64,000 bases of DNA, taken from assembly GCF_902859805.1 (NCBI RefSeq), contig NZ_CADIKC010000018.1:1-64000 (forward strand). Reading direction: 5' to 3'. The notes below the pieces were generated by a model. That model was not told where the DNA came from. It saw nothing but the letters and a program-made list of their open reading frames with translations, and made no database searches. Numbering within the stretch: the stretch's first letter is position 1; each line of letters opens with the position of its first letter. The position numbers were made by a program, and so were the translations under genes. This document shows, one piece after another, positions 9,136 to 18,601 of the stretch. The DNA comes from Paraburkholderia sediminicola. GTDB lineage: Bacteria > Pseudomonadota > Gammaproteobacteria > Burkholderiales > Burkholderiaceae.

Positions 9136-9342
9136 GGCAGCGAACATCACGCTGCCGGCCGCCGGAATCCGCGAGGGACGGATGTGAAGGCGCTGAAGCA
9201 CGACATGGCGCGGCCGTTGGCGTTTTCTGTGAGAAACGCGGCGAGCGGCATTTTTCGTCGCGCGTAATTCGTTGCACCGCATGACCTCAATTTCAGCCGC
9301 CTCAGGCATCTTCGCGCCTCACCCGCTCCCGCTTGTCACGAC

Positions 9343-10635
9343 ATGGCGTGCGCCATGCACGCCGCGATGAGCCGCGCCTGGCTGATCGGCGCCGGCCCCG
9401 GCGACGTCGAACTAATGACGCTCAAAGCGACGCGCGCGTTGGCGCAAGCCGACGTGGTGCTGGTCGACGATCTGGTGAATCCTGAAGTACTGCAGTTCGC
9501 GCGCGCGGACACACTGGTCGTGTATGTCGGCAAACGCGGCGGCCATCCGTCGACGCCGCAGGCCGGCATCGTCGCGCAAATGCTCGAGCATCTGCGGGCG
9601 GGACGCAGCGTCGCCCGTTTGAAAGGTGGCGATCCGTTCGTGTTCGGCCGTGGCGGCGAGGAACAGCAGGCGCTACATGCCGCGGGCATTAGCGTAGACG
9701 TGATCAATGGCATCACCGCCGGGATCGCGGCCCCCGCGGCAATCGGCATTCCTGTGACGCATCGCGATCACGCGCAAGGCGTAGTGTTCGTCACCGGACA
9801 CGGCGCCGGCAGCGGCGAGCCGGACTGGGCCGCGCTCGTCGCCACACGAATGACGCTGGTGATTTACATGGGCATGCGGCGACTGAACGAAATCGTCGAC
9901 GCGTTGCTCGCGGCCGGGATGAGCGCCGATACGCCGTGCGCCGCGATCGAATCGGCTACACGCCCCGAGCAACGGCATGCGCTCGCGCGGCTCGGCGCGT
10001 TCGCGGATACGGTCGCGCGCGCCGGGCTTGGCTCGCCGGCGATTGTGGTGATCGGTGGTGTGGCGTCGCTGGCTTTGGCGCGTGATGCGGTGAATATCGG
10101 CAGCGAAGCTCACAGCAGCGCAAGGAAAACGCTAACCGTCGGCATCGGTTGTCGTTTGCATAGCTCCGCCGAGGAAATCGAAGCGGCTGTGCGCGCCACG
10201 CTCGGTTTGCGTTCATTTGACGAAATCAGCACGATCGCCTCGGTTGACGTCAAAGCCCACGAAACCGGCCTGCTCGAATTTTGCGCACGTCATGCGCTGC
10301 CGCTGAAACTGTTCAGCCGCGAGCAGATTGCGGCGGTCTCCGTGGAGGATCGGTCGGCAGCGGCCCGCGAGCATCTCGGCATAGACGGCGTCTGCGAGCC
10401 GTGCGCCTTGCTCGCTGCGGCGAACGAATCTGAGGCGGCCCGCGCGCCCGACGCAGCCCATGCCTCAATTGGCTCAATGACCCCAGTTGCCTCGTTTGCA
10501 GCCGATACCTCCAATGCACGGCTGCTCGTGCGCAAAACCGTACACGCCGGCGTCACCGTCGCAATTGCATCGACCGCCGCCCGCCTCGCCTGCGAACAGA
10601 CAAACAACGACACTCAAAAACAGGACCTTCCATGA
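9343..10635 (+). CDS. cobA: CobA-CobE fusion: uroporphyrinogen-III methyltransferase + CobE/CbiG C-domain
   Basis: Residues about 9-255 are a tetrapyrrole methylase with the SUMT signatures LIGAGPGDVELMTLKA, VYVGKRGGH and RLKGGDPFVFGRGGEE. Residues about 265-425 form a second domain starting TVGIGCRLHSSAEEIEAAV, typical of CobE/CbiG C-terminal proteins, with the KLFSREQIAAV region. The first half makes precorrin-2 from uroporphyrinogen III; the second is a small B12-pathway protein linked to acetaldehyde release or C20 handling. The two are usually separate genes. It begins the rightward operon and ends in an ATGA overlap with cobO. ATGs at 9343, 9355 and 9367 are in frame; 9367 sits closest to the usual SUMT N terminus. 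Confidence 0.88.
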   Translation: MACAMHAAMSRAWLIGAGPGDVELMTLKATRALAQADVVLVDDLVNPEVLQFARADTLVVYVGKRGGHPSTPQAGIVAQMLEHLRAGRSVARLKGGDPFVFGRGGEEQQALHAAGISVDVINGITAGIAAPAAIGIPVTHRDHAQGVVFVTGHGAGSGEPDWAALVATRMTLVIYMGMRRLNEIVDALLAAGMSADTPCAAIESATRPEQRHALARLGAFADTVARAGLGSPAIVVIGGVASLALARDAVNIGSEAHSSARKTLTVGIGCRLHSSAEEIEAAVRATLGLRSFDEISTIASVDVKAHETGLLEFCARHALPLKLFSREQIAAVSVEDRSAAAREHLGIDGVCEPCALLAAANESEAARAPDAAHASIGSMTPVASFAADTSNARLLVRKTVHAGVTVAIASTAARLACEQTNNDTQKQDLP

Positions 10636-11234
10636 AGACCGATCCCGAATCGCATCAACGCATGACCGAACGCCGGCGCGAGGGTCACGAAAAAAAGCAG
10701 GCCAGCGCCACCGTCGAAAAAGGTCTGCTGATCGTCAATACCGGCACCGGCAAAGGCAAAACCACCGCCGCGTTCGGCATGGCCGTGCGCGTGCTTGGGC
10801 ACGGCATGCGCCTCGGCGTCGTGCAATTCATCAAGGGCGCGTTGCATACGTCGGAGCGCGACTTCCTCGGCGCAATCGCCAATTGCGACTTCGTCACGAT
10901 GGGCGACGGCTACACCTGGAACACGCAGAATCGCGACGCCGACATCGCCACCGCGCGCAAAGGGTGGAACGAAGCGCGCCGCATGATCGAAAGCGGCGAC
11001 TATCAGATGGTGATCCTCGACGAACTGAACACCGTGCTGAAGTACGAATACCTGCCACTCGACGAAGTGCTGTCGGTACTGAACGCGCGTGCGGAGATGT
11101 TGCACGTGGTGGTGACCGGCCGTCACGCACCGGACGCGCTGATCGAAGCCGCCGACCTCGTCACCGAAATGCGCATCGTCAAGCACCCGTATCGCGAGCA
11201 AGGCGTGAAAGCGCAGCGCGGCGTGGAGTTCTGA
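10632..11234 (+). CDS. cobO: Cob(I)yrinic acid a,c-diamide adenosyltransferase
   Basis: A 200-residue member of the BtuR/CobO/CobP adenosyltransferase family with the P-loop NTGTGKGKTTAAFG, the VQFIKG segment, and the DELNTVLKYEYL and VVVTGRHAP motifs. It transfers the 5'-deoxyadenosyl group from ATP to Co(I) corrinoid. The ATG at 10632 overlaps the cobA-cobE stop codon by four bases, and cobB starts 3 bases after its stop, so translational coupling is likely. The length is normal for the family. Confidence 0.95.
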   Translation: MKTDPESHQRMTERRREGHEKKQASATVEKGLLIVNTGTGKGKTTAAFGMAVRVLGHGMRLGVVQFIKGALHTSERDFLGAIANCDFVTMGDGYTWNTQNRDADIATARKGWNEARRMIESGDYQMVILDELNTVLKYEYLPLDEVLSVLNARAEMLHVVVTGRHAPDALIEAADLVTEMRIVKHPYREQGVKAQRGVEF

Positions 11235-11237
11235 GCA

Positions 11238-12536
11238 ATGTCCGCGTGCCCCGCCCTGTTCATTAGCGCGCCCGCGTCGGGCCAAGGCAAGACCACGATT
11301 ACCGCGGGTCTGGCGCGCTACCATCGGCGGCTGGGGCGACGCGTGCGCGTATTCAAAACGGGCCCCGACTTTCTCGACCCGATGATCCTCGCACGCGCCA
11401 GCGGCGCGCCGGTCCTGTCGCTAGACCTGTGGATGGTGGGCGAGTCGGCCTGTCGCAACCTGCTTGCGCAGGCGGCCGCCGAGGCGGATCTGATCCTGAT
11501 TGAAGGCGTGATGGGGCTGTTCGACGGCACATCGAGCAGCGCCGATCTGGCCACCACGTTCGGCGTGCCGGTGCTCGCGGTGATTTCGGCAAAAGCCATG
11601 GCGCAGACCTTCGGCGCGGTCGCTTTCGGCCTTGCGCAATTCAGGCCGGAGGTACCGTTTTACGGCGTTCTCGCCAATCGCGTCGGCTCGCCAAGGCACG
11701 CGCAAATGCTCGAGGAGGCTTTAGCCCGGGACCTGCGCTGGTGCGGGCACATCAGCGGCAACGACGAAATCGAACTTCCCGATCGTCATCTCGGTTTGCA
11801 TCAGGCGGCGGAGATCGGCGATCTGGACACACGTCTGGATCGCGCGGCCGATGCGCTCGCGCAAACCGCGCTGGCCGAGTTGCCGCCGCCGGTCGAATTC
11901 GGCACGCCTGTAGAACAAGCACCGCCGCGTCTTCTGGAAGGCAAGCGCATCGCCATTGCGCGCGATGCCGCGTTCTCATTCATCTACCCGGCCAACGTCA
12001 CGCTGCTGGAGACATTGGGCGCGCACATCGATTACTTTTCACCCCTCGCCGATGAAGCGCTGCCGGAGCACGCCGACGCGCTGTACCTGCCTGGCGGCTA
12101 TCCCGAACTGCATGCTGAACTGCTCGCCGGCAATCTGCGCAGTGCCGCAACGATCCGCGCACACGCCGCAGCAGGCAAACCGGTCGTCGCCGAATGCGGC
12201 GGCATGCTCTACCTGCTTGAACAATTGACCGACACGGGCGGCGCCACAACGCCGATGCTCGGCCTGCTGCCCGGCCATGCCACAATGCAAACGCGCTTCA
12301 CCGCGCTCGGCATGCAACAGATCGACAGCCTGCACGGTTCAATGACCGGTCACACGTTCCACTACTCAAAACTGACGACGCCGCTCACGCCGTTGCGTTC
12401 AGCCACCCGGCCAAATAACGATGCCCCCGGCGAGGCCGTGTTCCGTGCCGGCTCGATCGTGGCAACCTATATGCATGCTTATTGGCCCTCCAACCCGGCC
12501 TTCACGGCCGCCCTGTTCCATGGCGAAGCCTTTTAA
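11238..12536 (+). CDS. cobB: Cobyrinate/hydrogenobyrinate a,c-diamide synthase
   Basis: The 432-residue protein has the N-terminal synthetase domain (P-loop SAPASGQGKTTITAGLARY, then FKTGPDFLDP) and a C-terminal class I glutamine amidotransferase domain with the nucleophile in VVAECGGMLYLLE and a late histidine in ATYMHAYWPSN. It amidates carboxylates a and c of the corrin ring with glutamine and ATP in the cytosol. It is the third gene of the rightward B12 operon, three bases after cobO, and its 3' end overlaps bluB by 17 bases. Confidence 0.95.
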   Translation: MSACPALFISAPASGQGKTTITAGLARYHRRLGRRVRVFKTGPDFLDPMILARASGAPVLSLDLWMVGESACRNLLAQAAAEADLILIEGVMGLFDGTSSSADLATTFGVPVLAVISAKAMAQTFGAVAFGLAQFRPEVPFYGVLANRVGSPRHAQMLEEALARDLRWCGHISGNDEIELPDRHLGLHQAAEIGDLDTRLDRAADALAQTALAELPPPVEFGTPVEQAPPRLLEGKRIAIARDAAFSFIYPANVTLLETLGAHIDYFSPLADEALPEHADALYLPGGYPELHAELLAGNLRSAATIRAHAAAGKPVVAECGGMLYLLEQLTDTGGATTPMLGLLPGHATMQTRFTALGMQQIDSLHGSMTGHTFHYSKLTTPLTPLRSATRPNNDAPGEAVFRAGSIVATYMHAYWPSNPAFTAALFHGEAF

Positions 12537-13179
12537 CGATTCCGAACGCGAAGCCGTCTACCGCGCGATTTACGAGCGGCGCGACATGCGCCATTTCGTG
12601 CGCGACCCGGTTGAGCCTGCTGTGTTGCAACGCCTGCTCGATGCAGCGCATCACGCGCCGAGCGTCGGCTTCATGCAGCCCTGGCGCATCGCGCGTATTA
12701 CCGACCCGGCTTTGCGCACCGCGCTGCATGCAACCGTAGAAAGCGAACGCCTCGCCACCGCCGACGCACTCGGCAAGCGTCGCGAAGAGTTCATGAAGCT
12801 GAAAGTGGAAGGCATGCTGGAATGCGGCGAACTGCTGGTGATGGCGCTGATGGACGGCCGCGAGCGTCACATCTTCGGACGCCGCACCTTGCCGGAAATG
12901 GACCTGGCTTCCGTGGCCTGCGCGATCCAGAACATGTGGCTGGCCGCGCGCGCGGAAGGACTGGGCATGGGCTGGGTGTCGCTATTCGACGTCGACACAG
13001 TGCGTACGCTGCTGCACATGCCCGAGGGCGCACGGCCGGTGGCGATCCTGTGTCTCGGCCACGTCGATCAGTTCTACAGCGAGCCGATGCTGGAAACCGA
13101 ACGCTGGGCGAGCCGCATGCCGCTCGCCGAGTGCGTGTTCGAGAATCGCTGGCCGGAAGACGATAAAGCGCCGGAATAA
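12520..13179 (+). CDS. bluB: 5,6-dimethylbenzimidazole synthase BluB
   Basis: A 219-residue flavin-dependent nitroreductase-fold protein. It shows the early RRDMRHFVRDPV block, AAHHAPSVGFMQPWR, and the RAEGLGMGWVSLFD segment typical of BluB. The enzyme fragments reduced FMN with oxygen to make the lower ligand of B12. I chose the ATG at 12520; the frame stays open further upstream inside cobB but that part is not BluB-like. The 17-base overlap with cobB supports operon membership. Its presence with CobN marks the aerobic pathway making true cobalamin. Confidence 0.92.
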   Translation: MAKPFNDSEREAVYRAIYERRDMRHFVRDPVEPAVLQRLLDAAHHAPSVGFMQPWRIARITDPALRTALHATVESERLATADALGKRREEFMKLKVEGMLECGELLVMALMDGRERHIFGRRTLPEMDLASVACAIQNMWLAARAEGLGMGWVSLFDVDTVRTLLHMPEGARPVAILCLGHVDQFYSEPMLETERWASRMPLAECVFENRWPEDDKAPE

Positions 13180-13201
13180 TCCGGGCGCAGACCTCTGACT
13201 G

Positions 13202-13798
13202 CTACGGCTGAAGAGGCTTGACCGACACCACGGCCGGCACGCCGCCCGCCTGATCGGCCCGCAGTTTTACGCGCCAGTCGGGCGGCGCATCGAACGGAAA
13301 TTTTGCCAGCGCGCTTTTCACGAGCACCGGCATTGCATGCAGTGGGTCGGCATCGCGATCGCTGCTGGCCGCACTCACCTTGTAGACTTCCTGTCCGCTC
13401 GACTGCTCGAAAAATCTCAGCGTCAGCGCGTGCTGATAAGCGCGTCCGCCGAATAGCGAAAACGGCGGTTCGGGCGAGCGTTCGCACGCACCGGGTGCGC
13501 AGTCCGTCGCGCCCACGCCGATCGTTGCCGGCCGCGTGTCATACGCGATTGACAGCAAATAGTGCGCGGACTTGCCCGCCGAATCGGTAAAGCCGTTCTT
13601 CGCCAGTTCATCGCGCAGCATGGTTTCAAATTGCGGATGATCCGCACTGGCATCCTGCGACGGCATGCGCGCAATCGTATAGGTGCGCTCGCCTTGCAGC
13701 GCGGCGGAAGGATTCGCTGTGTGCACGTCGGCGTTCAACCCCGCGCATCCGGTCAGACTCGCCGCGGCCAGCGCGGCACAGATCAATATCGCTTTCAC
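13202..13798 (-). CDS. DUF4136-like lipoprotein
   Basis: Starting at a GTG (13798) with GAGAAG just upstream, the protein opens with a lipoprotein signal (VKAILICAALAAASLTGC, lipobox LTGC, predicted lipidated Cys at about residue 18). The mature part begins with a TYTI strand, then has FETMLRDELAKNGFTDS and a basic C-terminal half. This layout fits DUF4136, a periplasm-facing family of unknown function. It lies 34 bases after the CHASE2 kinase stop on the same strand and may be the last gene of that operon. The frame stays open to 13945 but the extra part has no signal-peptide character and would overlap the kinase. Confidence 0.7.
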   Translation of the reverse strand: MKAILICAALAAASLTGCAGLNADVHTANPSAALQGERTYTIARMPSQDASADHPQFETMLRDELAKNGFTDSAGKSAHYLLSIAYDTRPATIGVGATDCAPGACERSPEPPFSLFGGRAYQHALTLRFFEQSSGQEVYKVSAASSDRDADPLHAMPVLVKSALAKFPFDAPPDWRVKLRADQAGGVPAVVSVKPLQP

Positions 13799-13832
13799 CG
13801 GCTTCTCGCTTCGATAAGGTGAGTGTTCATAG

Positions 13833-16346
13833 TCATAAGCGCGACGTTGTGGACACGTCGGCTTGCGCTTCGTCGAGTGCCGGCAGGGAAATCGTAAATG
13901 CAGTCCCCTTGCCCGGCGCGCTGACCACCTCGACCTCGCCGCCATGGCGCGTCACGACGGTTTTGACGAACGCCATACCCAATCCGGCGCCGCCCACTTC
14001 CGGCCGCTCCGTCTCGTGAAAGCGCCGGAAGCGCTCGAACAGCCCCGCCTGCTGCTCCTCGGGAATCCCATAGCCTTCGTCGCGAATCGTGCACGATACA
14101 CGTTTTGCCGCAACGGGCGCGGCCGTCTGCGCCAGACCGCCTGAGGCGCTGGGACCGCCGAGGCTCTTCAGGCTGCACGTGATCCGCGTATCCGGCGGAC
14201 TGTACTTGACCGCATTGTTCAGAATGTTGACGAGCGCACGCGTCATTAGCGAACGGTCGGCGCAGATCCAGTGGCCATCGTCGGCATCCGCCGTATCGGT
14301 TTGCAGCGCGATGCGCTTGGCGTGGGCCTGCGGCCAGACTTCGTCGCTGGCGTCGATCAGCAGCTCGGTCATGCTCACCGGTTCGAGCACATAAGTCTGC
14401 GATTCGGCGCGCGCGAGTTGCACGAAATCGTCGGCGAGCGTCAGCGCGCGTTGCGCATAACGCTCGATGCGCTCCAGCAGGCCGCGCGCGAGCACCGGCT
14501 CGCTGCGCGCCCGCTCGATCTCCACCAGCGCCAGAATCGAAGCCTGCGGCGAGCGCATATCGTGCGACAGCAGCCGCAACGCGTCTTCGCGTTGACGCTC
14601 GGCCGCGTGCAAGGCCGATACGTCGACGAGGCCCGCGATCCAGCCCGTCGTCTCACCTTGCTCGTTCGTGCAATTCGCATAGCGCAACAGATGGTCGCGC
14701 TCGTGGGCGTCGCGCACCTCGACGCCTTGCGCCATCAGCTCGGCGAACTCGCTGCGCGCGGGATCGAGCAGCGCCGGCCATTGGGCATGGGCGAGGAGAT
14801 TGTTTTCGGCGTCCGACGCCGCGCCGCTGTCGATGGTCTTGACCAGCGTTAGCCCACCGAGCACCGTGCGCATCGGGCTGCCTTCAGGCAGCGGTGCGCC
14901 GAGCCGCGCGAAATGCGCCTTGGCGGCATGGTTCGCAATCAGCACGATGCCTTCCACGTCGCTCACCAGGATCGGCTCGGGCATGCTGTCGAGGCTGTCC
15001 CATACGAAGCGCTTCATGTCCTGCACGCGCTGCGCCGCCTGCGCCATCAGCGCCATATGCTGCTCCAGCACGTCGCCGCCAAACTCGCGGCGGCGCTGTG
15101 GCGTTTCCGGCAGCAGGTGCGGCTCGTCGGCGAGACGCTGCAGTTCTTCGCGCAGATAAGCCATCGTCATTTCGAGGCGCCGCCAGTTCCAGATCGGATA
15201 CACCACGATCAACCCGGCGATCGCCGGCACCGGCGACATCCACAGTCGCGCGCCGTACAGCATTGCCGCGCTGCCGACGGTGGCAAGCGCGCCCAACGCG
15301 ACGGTCAACAGCAACGAACGTCGCGGCGACAGCACCAGAAAGCCTGCCAGCAGCGCGGCGAGCGGCACCAGCGACACCGCAAACAGCACCCAGGGTCCGG
15401 CGGGCTCGAGTTCGCGACCGGTCAGCAGCGTGTCGAGCACGTTCGCGTGGATATAGACACCGGGCAGCGGGCCCAGCTCACCGGACACCGGTGTGGCAAA
15501 GCGATCATATAAGCCGGATGCAGTCACGCCGATCAGCACGATGCGTCCGCGCAGCTTGTCCGCGGGGACATTGCCGGCGAGCACATCCGCGAAACTGAGC
15601 TTCGCGTAGTTCTGCGCGTTCGGACCGAAAGGAATCAGGAAGCGGCCTTCGCCTTCGTCATGGTCATCGGATTGGGCCGGCGCCTCGCCGGAAGACGGCC
15701 GGTGCGGCAGCTCGTTCAGTTGCAGCGCGCCTCGCTCGACATCCTGGGCGACCGGCACCATCAATTGCGGCCAGCGAGAATTCGCGTCGCCCTCGAACTG
15801 CGCAACGCTGCGCACGATGCCGTCACTATCGACTTCAAGGTTGATATGTCCAAGCCCCGCTGCCGCACGCGCAAGCGGCGCCACCGGCTCGACCGCGACG
15901 CGCTGGCCGGCGCTGTCCGGCGGCGTCAGCAGCATAGGCAGATAGGTGGGACTCAGGGCGACCGCGCGGGCGAGCTCGGCGTCTTCGGCATTGGCCTCGG
16001 TAAACAGCACGTCGTAGATCACGGCGGCGGGCCTCGCCTTCGCAATCTGTTCGAGCAGCCTCGCGTGGACGCTGCGCGGCCATGGCCAGCGGCCAAGCTG
16101 CGCGATGCTGGCGTTGTCGATTTCCAGCACCACGATATCGCGCAGCAACGGTTGCGCGCGCAAACTCAGAAACCGGTCATAGACCAGATGATCGACGCCG
16201 GCGGTCAGCCGGCCGAGCGAACTGAGCAGAATCACCACAATGCCCAGGCAGCCGATCGCCACCCATTCGAGCAGGAAGCGGCGGCCGGCGCGCCGTCCGA
16301 GACGGGCGCGCGGGTCGAGGCTCAGGCGCGTGTGTGTGGTCGGCAA
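13833..16346 (-). CDS. CHASE2-domain membrane histidine kinase
   Basis: 837 residues. TM1 spans about 25-45; an extracytoplasmic CHASE2 domain covers about 48-315 (note the YDRFL, ALSP and LIPFGP segments); three more TM helices lie at about 318-339, 345-366 and 372-388. A cytoplasmic PAS-like region (450-580) is followed by a HisKA domain with RLLSHDMRSP (phospho-acceptor His595) and an HATPase with N-box NILNNAVKYSPP and G-boxes DEGYGIPEE and GGAGLGMAFV. It should sense an unknown periplasmic cue and phosphorylate the regulator encoded at 17864-18601. The LysM-FecR gene lies between them, 66 bases upstream of this start. Confidence 0.9.
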   Translation of the reverse strand: MPTTHTRLSLDPRARLGRRAGRRFLLEWVAIGCLGIVVILLSSLGRLTAGVDHLVYDRFLSLRAQPLLRDIVVLEIDNASIAQLGRWPWPRSVHARLLEQIAKARPAAVIYDVLFTEANAEDAELARAVALSPTYLPMLLTPPDSAGQRVAVEPVAPLARAAAGLGHINLEVDSDGIVRSVAQFEGDANSRWPQLMVPVAQDVERGALQLNELPHRPSSGEAPAQSDDHDEGEGRFLIPFGPNAQNYAKLSFADVLAGNVPADKLRGRIVLIGVTASGLYDRFATPVSGELGPLPGVYIHANVLDTLLTGRELEPAGPWVLFAVSLVPLAALLAGFLVLSPRRSLLLTVALGALATVGSAAMLYGARLWMSPVPAIAGLIVVYPIWNWRRLEMTMAYLREELQRLADEPHLLPETPQRRREFGGDVLEQHMALMAQAAQRVQDMKRFVWDSLDSMPEPILVSDVEGIVLIANHAAKAHFARLGAPLPEGSPMRTVLGGLTLVKTIDSGAASDAENNLLAHAQWPALLDPARSEFAELMAQGVEVRDAHERDHLLRYANCTNEQGETTGWIAGLVDVSALHAAERQREDALRLLSHDMRSPQASILALVEIERARSEPVLARGLLERIERYAQRALTLADDFVQLARAESQTYVLEPVSMTELLIDASDEVWPQAHAKRIALQTDTADADDGHWICADRSLMTRALVNILNNAVKYSPPDTRITCSLKSLGGPSASGGLAQTAAPVAAKRVSCTIRDEGYGIPEEQQAGLFERFRRFHETERPEVGGAGLGMAFVKTVVTRHGGEVEVVSAPGKGTAFTISLPALDEAQADVSTTSRL

Positions 16347-16412
16347 GGCGTGGCGTGGTTGAGAGCTAAGGAACAGGTCGGTTGTTGACCCGGCCCCGTG
16401 AATCTACCAGCG

Positions 16413-17867
16413 TCAGCGTGCAAGCGTAAACGAGCGGACCGTGCTGCTCTTCTCGTAGAAGCGGCCGTTTTCGAACTGCTCAGCGACGATCGTCCAGTAG
16501 TAGACGCCGCCCGGCAGGTCGCTCACCACAATCTGGCCGCCCGTCAGATCGGTCTTGTCGACGAGCGGGTGGCGCAGGTCGGCGGTCGTGGCCAGCACAA
16601 AACGAAAGCGCGTCGCGACCGTGGAGCGGCTGACGAACCAGCGGAACTCGTAGTCGCGGCTGCCGGCGCGCGGGCCCGCCGACGCATTCAGACCCAGTTG
16701 GCGCCGCTCGAAACCGTAAACCTGCGGCAGGCCTTCGAGGCCGTTCGAGTCGATCGCGGCGATGCGCACGAAATACGTGCCGTCGGCCAGATCGCCGAAA
16801 TCGGCATGCGGCGCGTTCACGCGCAGATCGCGGATCAGGTCGAGCTGATCGGCATCGCGCGCAATCTGGACGCGATAGGCCACGGCGCGCTCGGCGGGGA
16901 CGAGGTCGAACGCGACCGTTTTGCCGTCCTGCACTTTGGCCGGGTCGGTAAGCGACGGCGCGGCCAGCAATTCCACCGGGCCGCCGATCGCGCCACCCGC
17001 CCGCGTGACACTGCCATAGCGCGCCTTGACGAGTTGCGCCGACGCCTGCAGCGGTACGCCGGGTGACGGCGCGGAGATCCGGCCATTGACAGCGGCCGGG
17101 TCGACGCCGACCGCTCCGTCCAGCACTTCCACCGCCGTGGTTTGTGCGTCGCCGTCGTAGGCGACCTTGAAGCGCGTACCGCGCACGCCCGCTACAACCG
17201 ATGGCGAGCGAATCTGGAAGCGGTCGTCCTTTTTGGTGGCGTGCGTGACCTGGCTCTCGACTTCGCCATGCTGCAGATCGAGTACGCGATCGCCCGAACC
17301 GGTCAGCACGGTACGCCGCAGCGTGCCGATATCGAGCACACCGTCCTGCGACACCGTGATGTGCGAGCCGTCCGGCAACTCCAGCGTGACAAAGCCGTTA
17401 TGGCCGGTACGAATGCGGTCGCCTTCGCCGAGCGTCGTGCCCGCGGTGAGCGGCGTAAAGGGATTCTTGCCGAAAGCATGCTCCGCCGGACCGCTCGTCG
17501 CGATCACGCGCGCCGACTCGGGGTCCTGTTTGAGCCTGTCGGCCGGCAGACGCAGCGTGATGCCGGCCGGCATACGGCGTGGCGCGGGCACGTGATTCAG
17601 GCGGCTCAACATGGCCCAATCGCCGGAGTCGCGCAGATAGCGGCCGGCGATTTCATACAAGGTGTCGCCATCGTGGGTCACGTAGGACACATAGACGGGT
17701 GCAGTCATTTTGCTACGTGGCTTCGGCGCGCGCGGCGACTGTGCATCCGCCGAAACCGGCGCGAAGCACGTGATTGCAATCAGGCCGGCCACCGCTAGCG
17801 CCGCACCGGCGCGCCAGCCCGTCGAACTTGCGCAACCGGGCGCTACCGCATCGAAAGCAACCGTCAC
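16413..17867 (-). CDS. Exported LysM-FecR domain protein
   Basis: 484 residues. The N terminus has a hydrophobic segment (about 20-40) ending ADA, a likely signal peptide. A LysM motif follows (about 60-110: VTHDGDTLYEIAGRYLRDSG), then a FecR-like domain (about 148-255, with GHNGFVTLELPDGS and SPSVVAGVRGTRFKVAY), then two fibronectin-like repeats (about 310-480). LysM suggests peptidoglycan attachment; FecR domains elsewhere transmit signals across the envelope. The start is a GTG at 17867 that overlaps the regulator stop (GTGA) and follows a GGGGGA ribosome site. Between a response regulator and a CHASE2 kinase, it is a good candidate for a periplasmic accessory sensor; that role is inference. 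Confidence 0.85.
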   Translation of the reverse strand: MTVAFDAVAPGCASSTGWRAGAALAVAGLIAITCFAPVSADAQSPRAPKPRSKMTAPVYVSYVTHDGDTLYEIAGRYLRDSGDWAMLSRLNHVPAPRRMPAGITLRLPADRLKQDPESARVIATSGPAEHAFGKNPFTPLTAGTTLGEGDRIRTGHNGFVTLELPDGSHITVSQDGVLDIGTLRRTVLTGSGDRVLDLQHGEVESQVTHATKKDDRFQIRSPSVVAGVRGTRFKVAYDGDAQTTAVEVLDGAVGVDPAAVNGRISAPSPGVPLQASAQLVKARYGSVTRAGGAIGGPVELLAAPSLTDPAKVQDGKTVAFDLVPAERAVAYRVQIARDADQLDLIRDLRVNAPHADFGDLADGTYFVRIAAIDSNGLEGLPQVYGFERRQLGLNASAGPRAGSRDYEFRWFVSRSTVATRFRFVLATTADLRHPLVDKTDLTGGQIVVSDLPGGVYYWTIVAEQFENGRFYEKSSTVRSFTLAR

Positions 17868-18601
17868 GCATCCCCCGCTTCGGGGCGCTCTTCGGTCGCC
17901 ACGGGCGGCGAGCCGGATTCGATCCGTTCGAGCCGGTACCCATAGCCGTAGATCGGCGTCAGACGATAGCCATGCTCCGGACGCAAGCCGAGCTTGCTGC
18001 GCAGCATCGACACGTGCGTGTCCATCGTGCGCGACGGAATGTCCGTTGCCTGCTTCCAGATCACATCGAGAATGTGCGCGCGAGAGAGCGGCCGGCTCAG
18101 GTGCTGGAACAGCAGCAGCGCGAGCTCGAACTCCTTCTGCGTCACGGCGACGGCCGCGCCGCGCACCACCACGTGCTTTGCGCCCAGATCGAATTCGAAT
18201 TCGCCGAAGACTTCTTTCGTCGCAGGCGGCTTGAGGTGATACGCCCGGCGCAGCAAGGAGCCGACACGCGCCAGCAGGACCGCACCAGAGACCGGTTTGA
18301 CGACGTAATCGTCCGCGCCAGTGTTGAGGATCGAAGTGATATCGGTTTCGCGGCCGCGGCTCGTCATGAACAGAACCGGCAAGCGCTCGGAGAGGCTTTC
18401 GCGCACCCAGCGCAGCACCTCTTCGCCCGACATGTCGGGCACGTTCCAGTCGAGCACGAGCAGGTCGAAGGTCTGGCGCCGCAGCTGCCGCACCAGTTCA
18501 CGGCCCGCGCCGAAAGCATGACAGACGTGGCCGGCCGCCGACAGCGTTTGGCAAACTAGATCGGCCTGAGCCGAATCGTCATCCAGGACTGCAATTCTCA
18601 T
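17864..18601 (-). CDS. OmpR/PhoB-family response regulator
   Basis: Receiver domain (1-120) with acidic DDD at 7-9, phospho-acceptor Asp51 (VLDWN), Thr at MTSRG and Lys in VVKPVSG; winged-helix DNA-binding domain (about 135-235) with TQKEFELALLL and RTMDTHVSMLRSKLG. I chose ATG 18601 (MRIAVLDDD); an in-frame TTG at 18613 would add four residues. It is the first gene of the minus-strand operon with the LysM-FecR protein and CHASE2 kinase. The operon promoter should lie in 18602-18850. Confidence 0.93.
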   Translation of the reverse strand: MRIAVLDDDSAQADLVCQTLSAAGHVCHAFGAGRELVRQLRRQTFDLLVLDWNVPDMSGEEVLRWVRESLSERLPVLFMTSRGRETDITSILNTGADDYVVKPVSGAVLLARVGSLLRRAYHLKPPATKEVFGEFEFDLGAKHVVVRGAAVAVTQKEFELALLLFQHLSRPLSRAHILDVIWKQATDIPSRTMDTHVSMLRSKLGLRPEHGYRLTPIYGYGYRLERIESGSPPVATEERPEAGDA

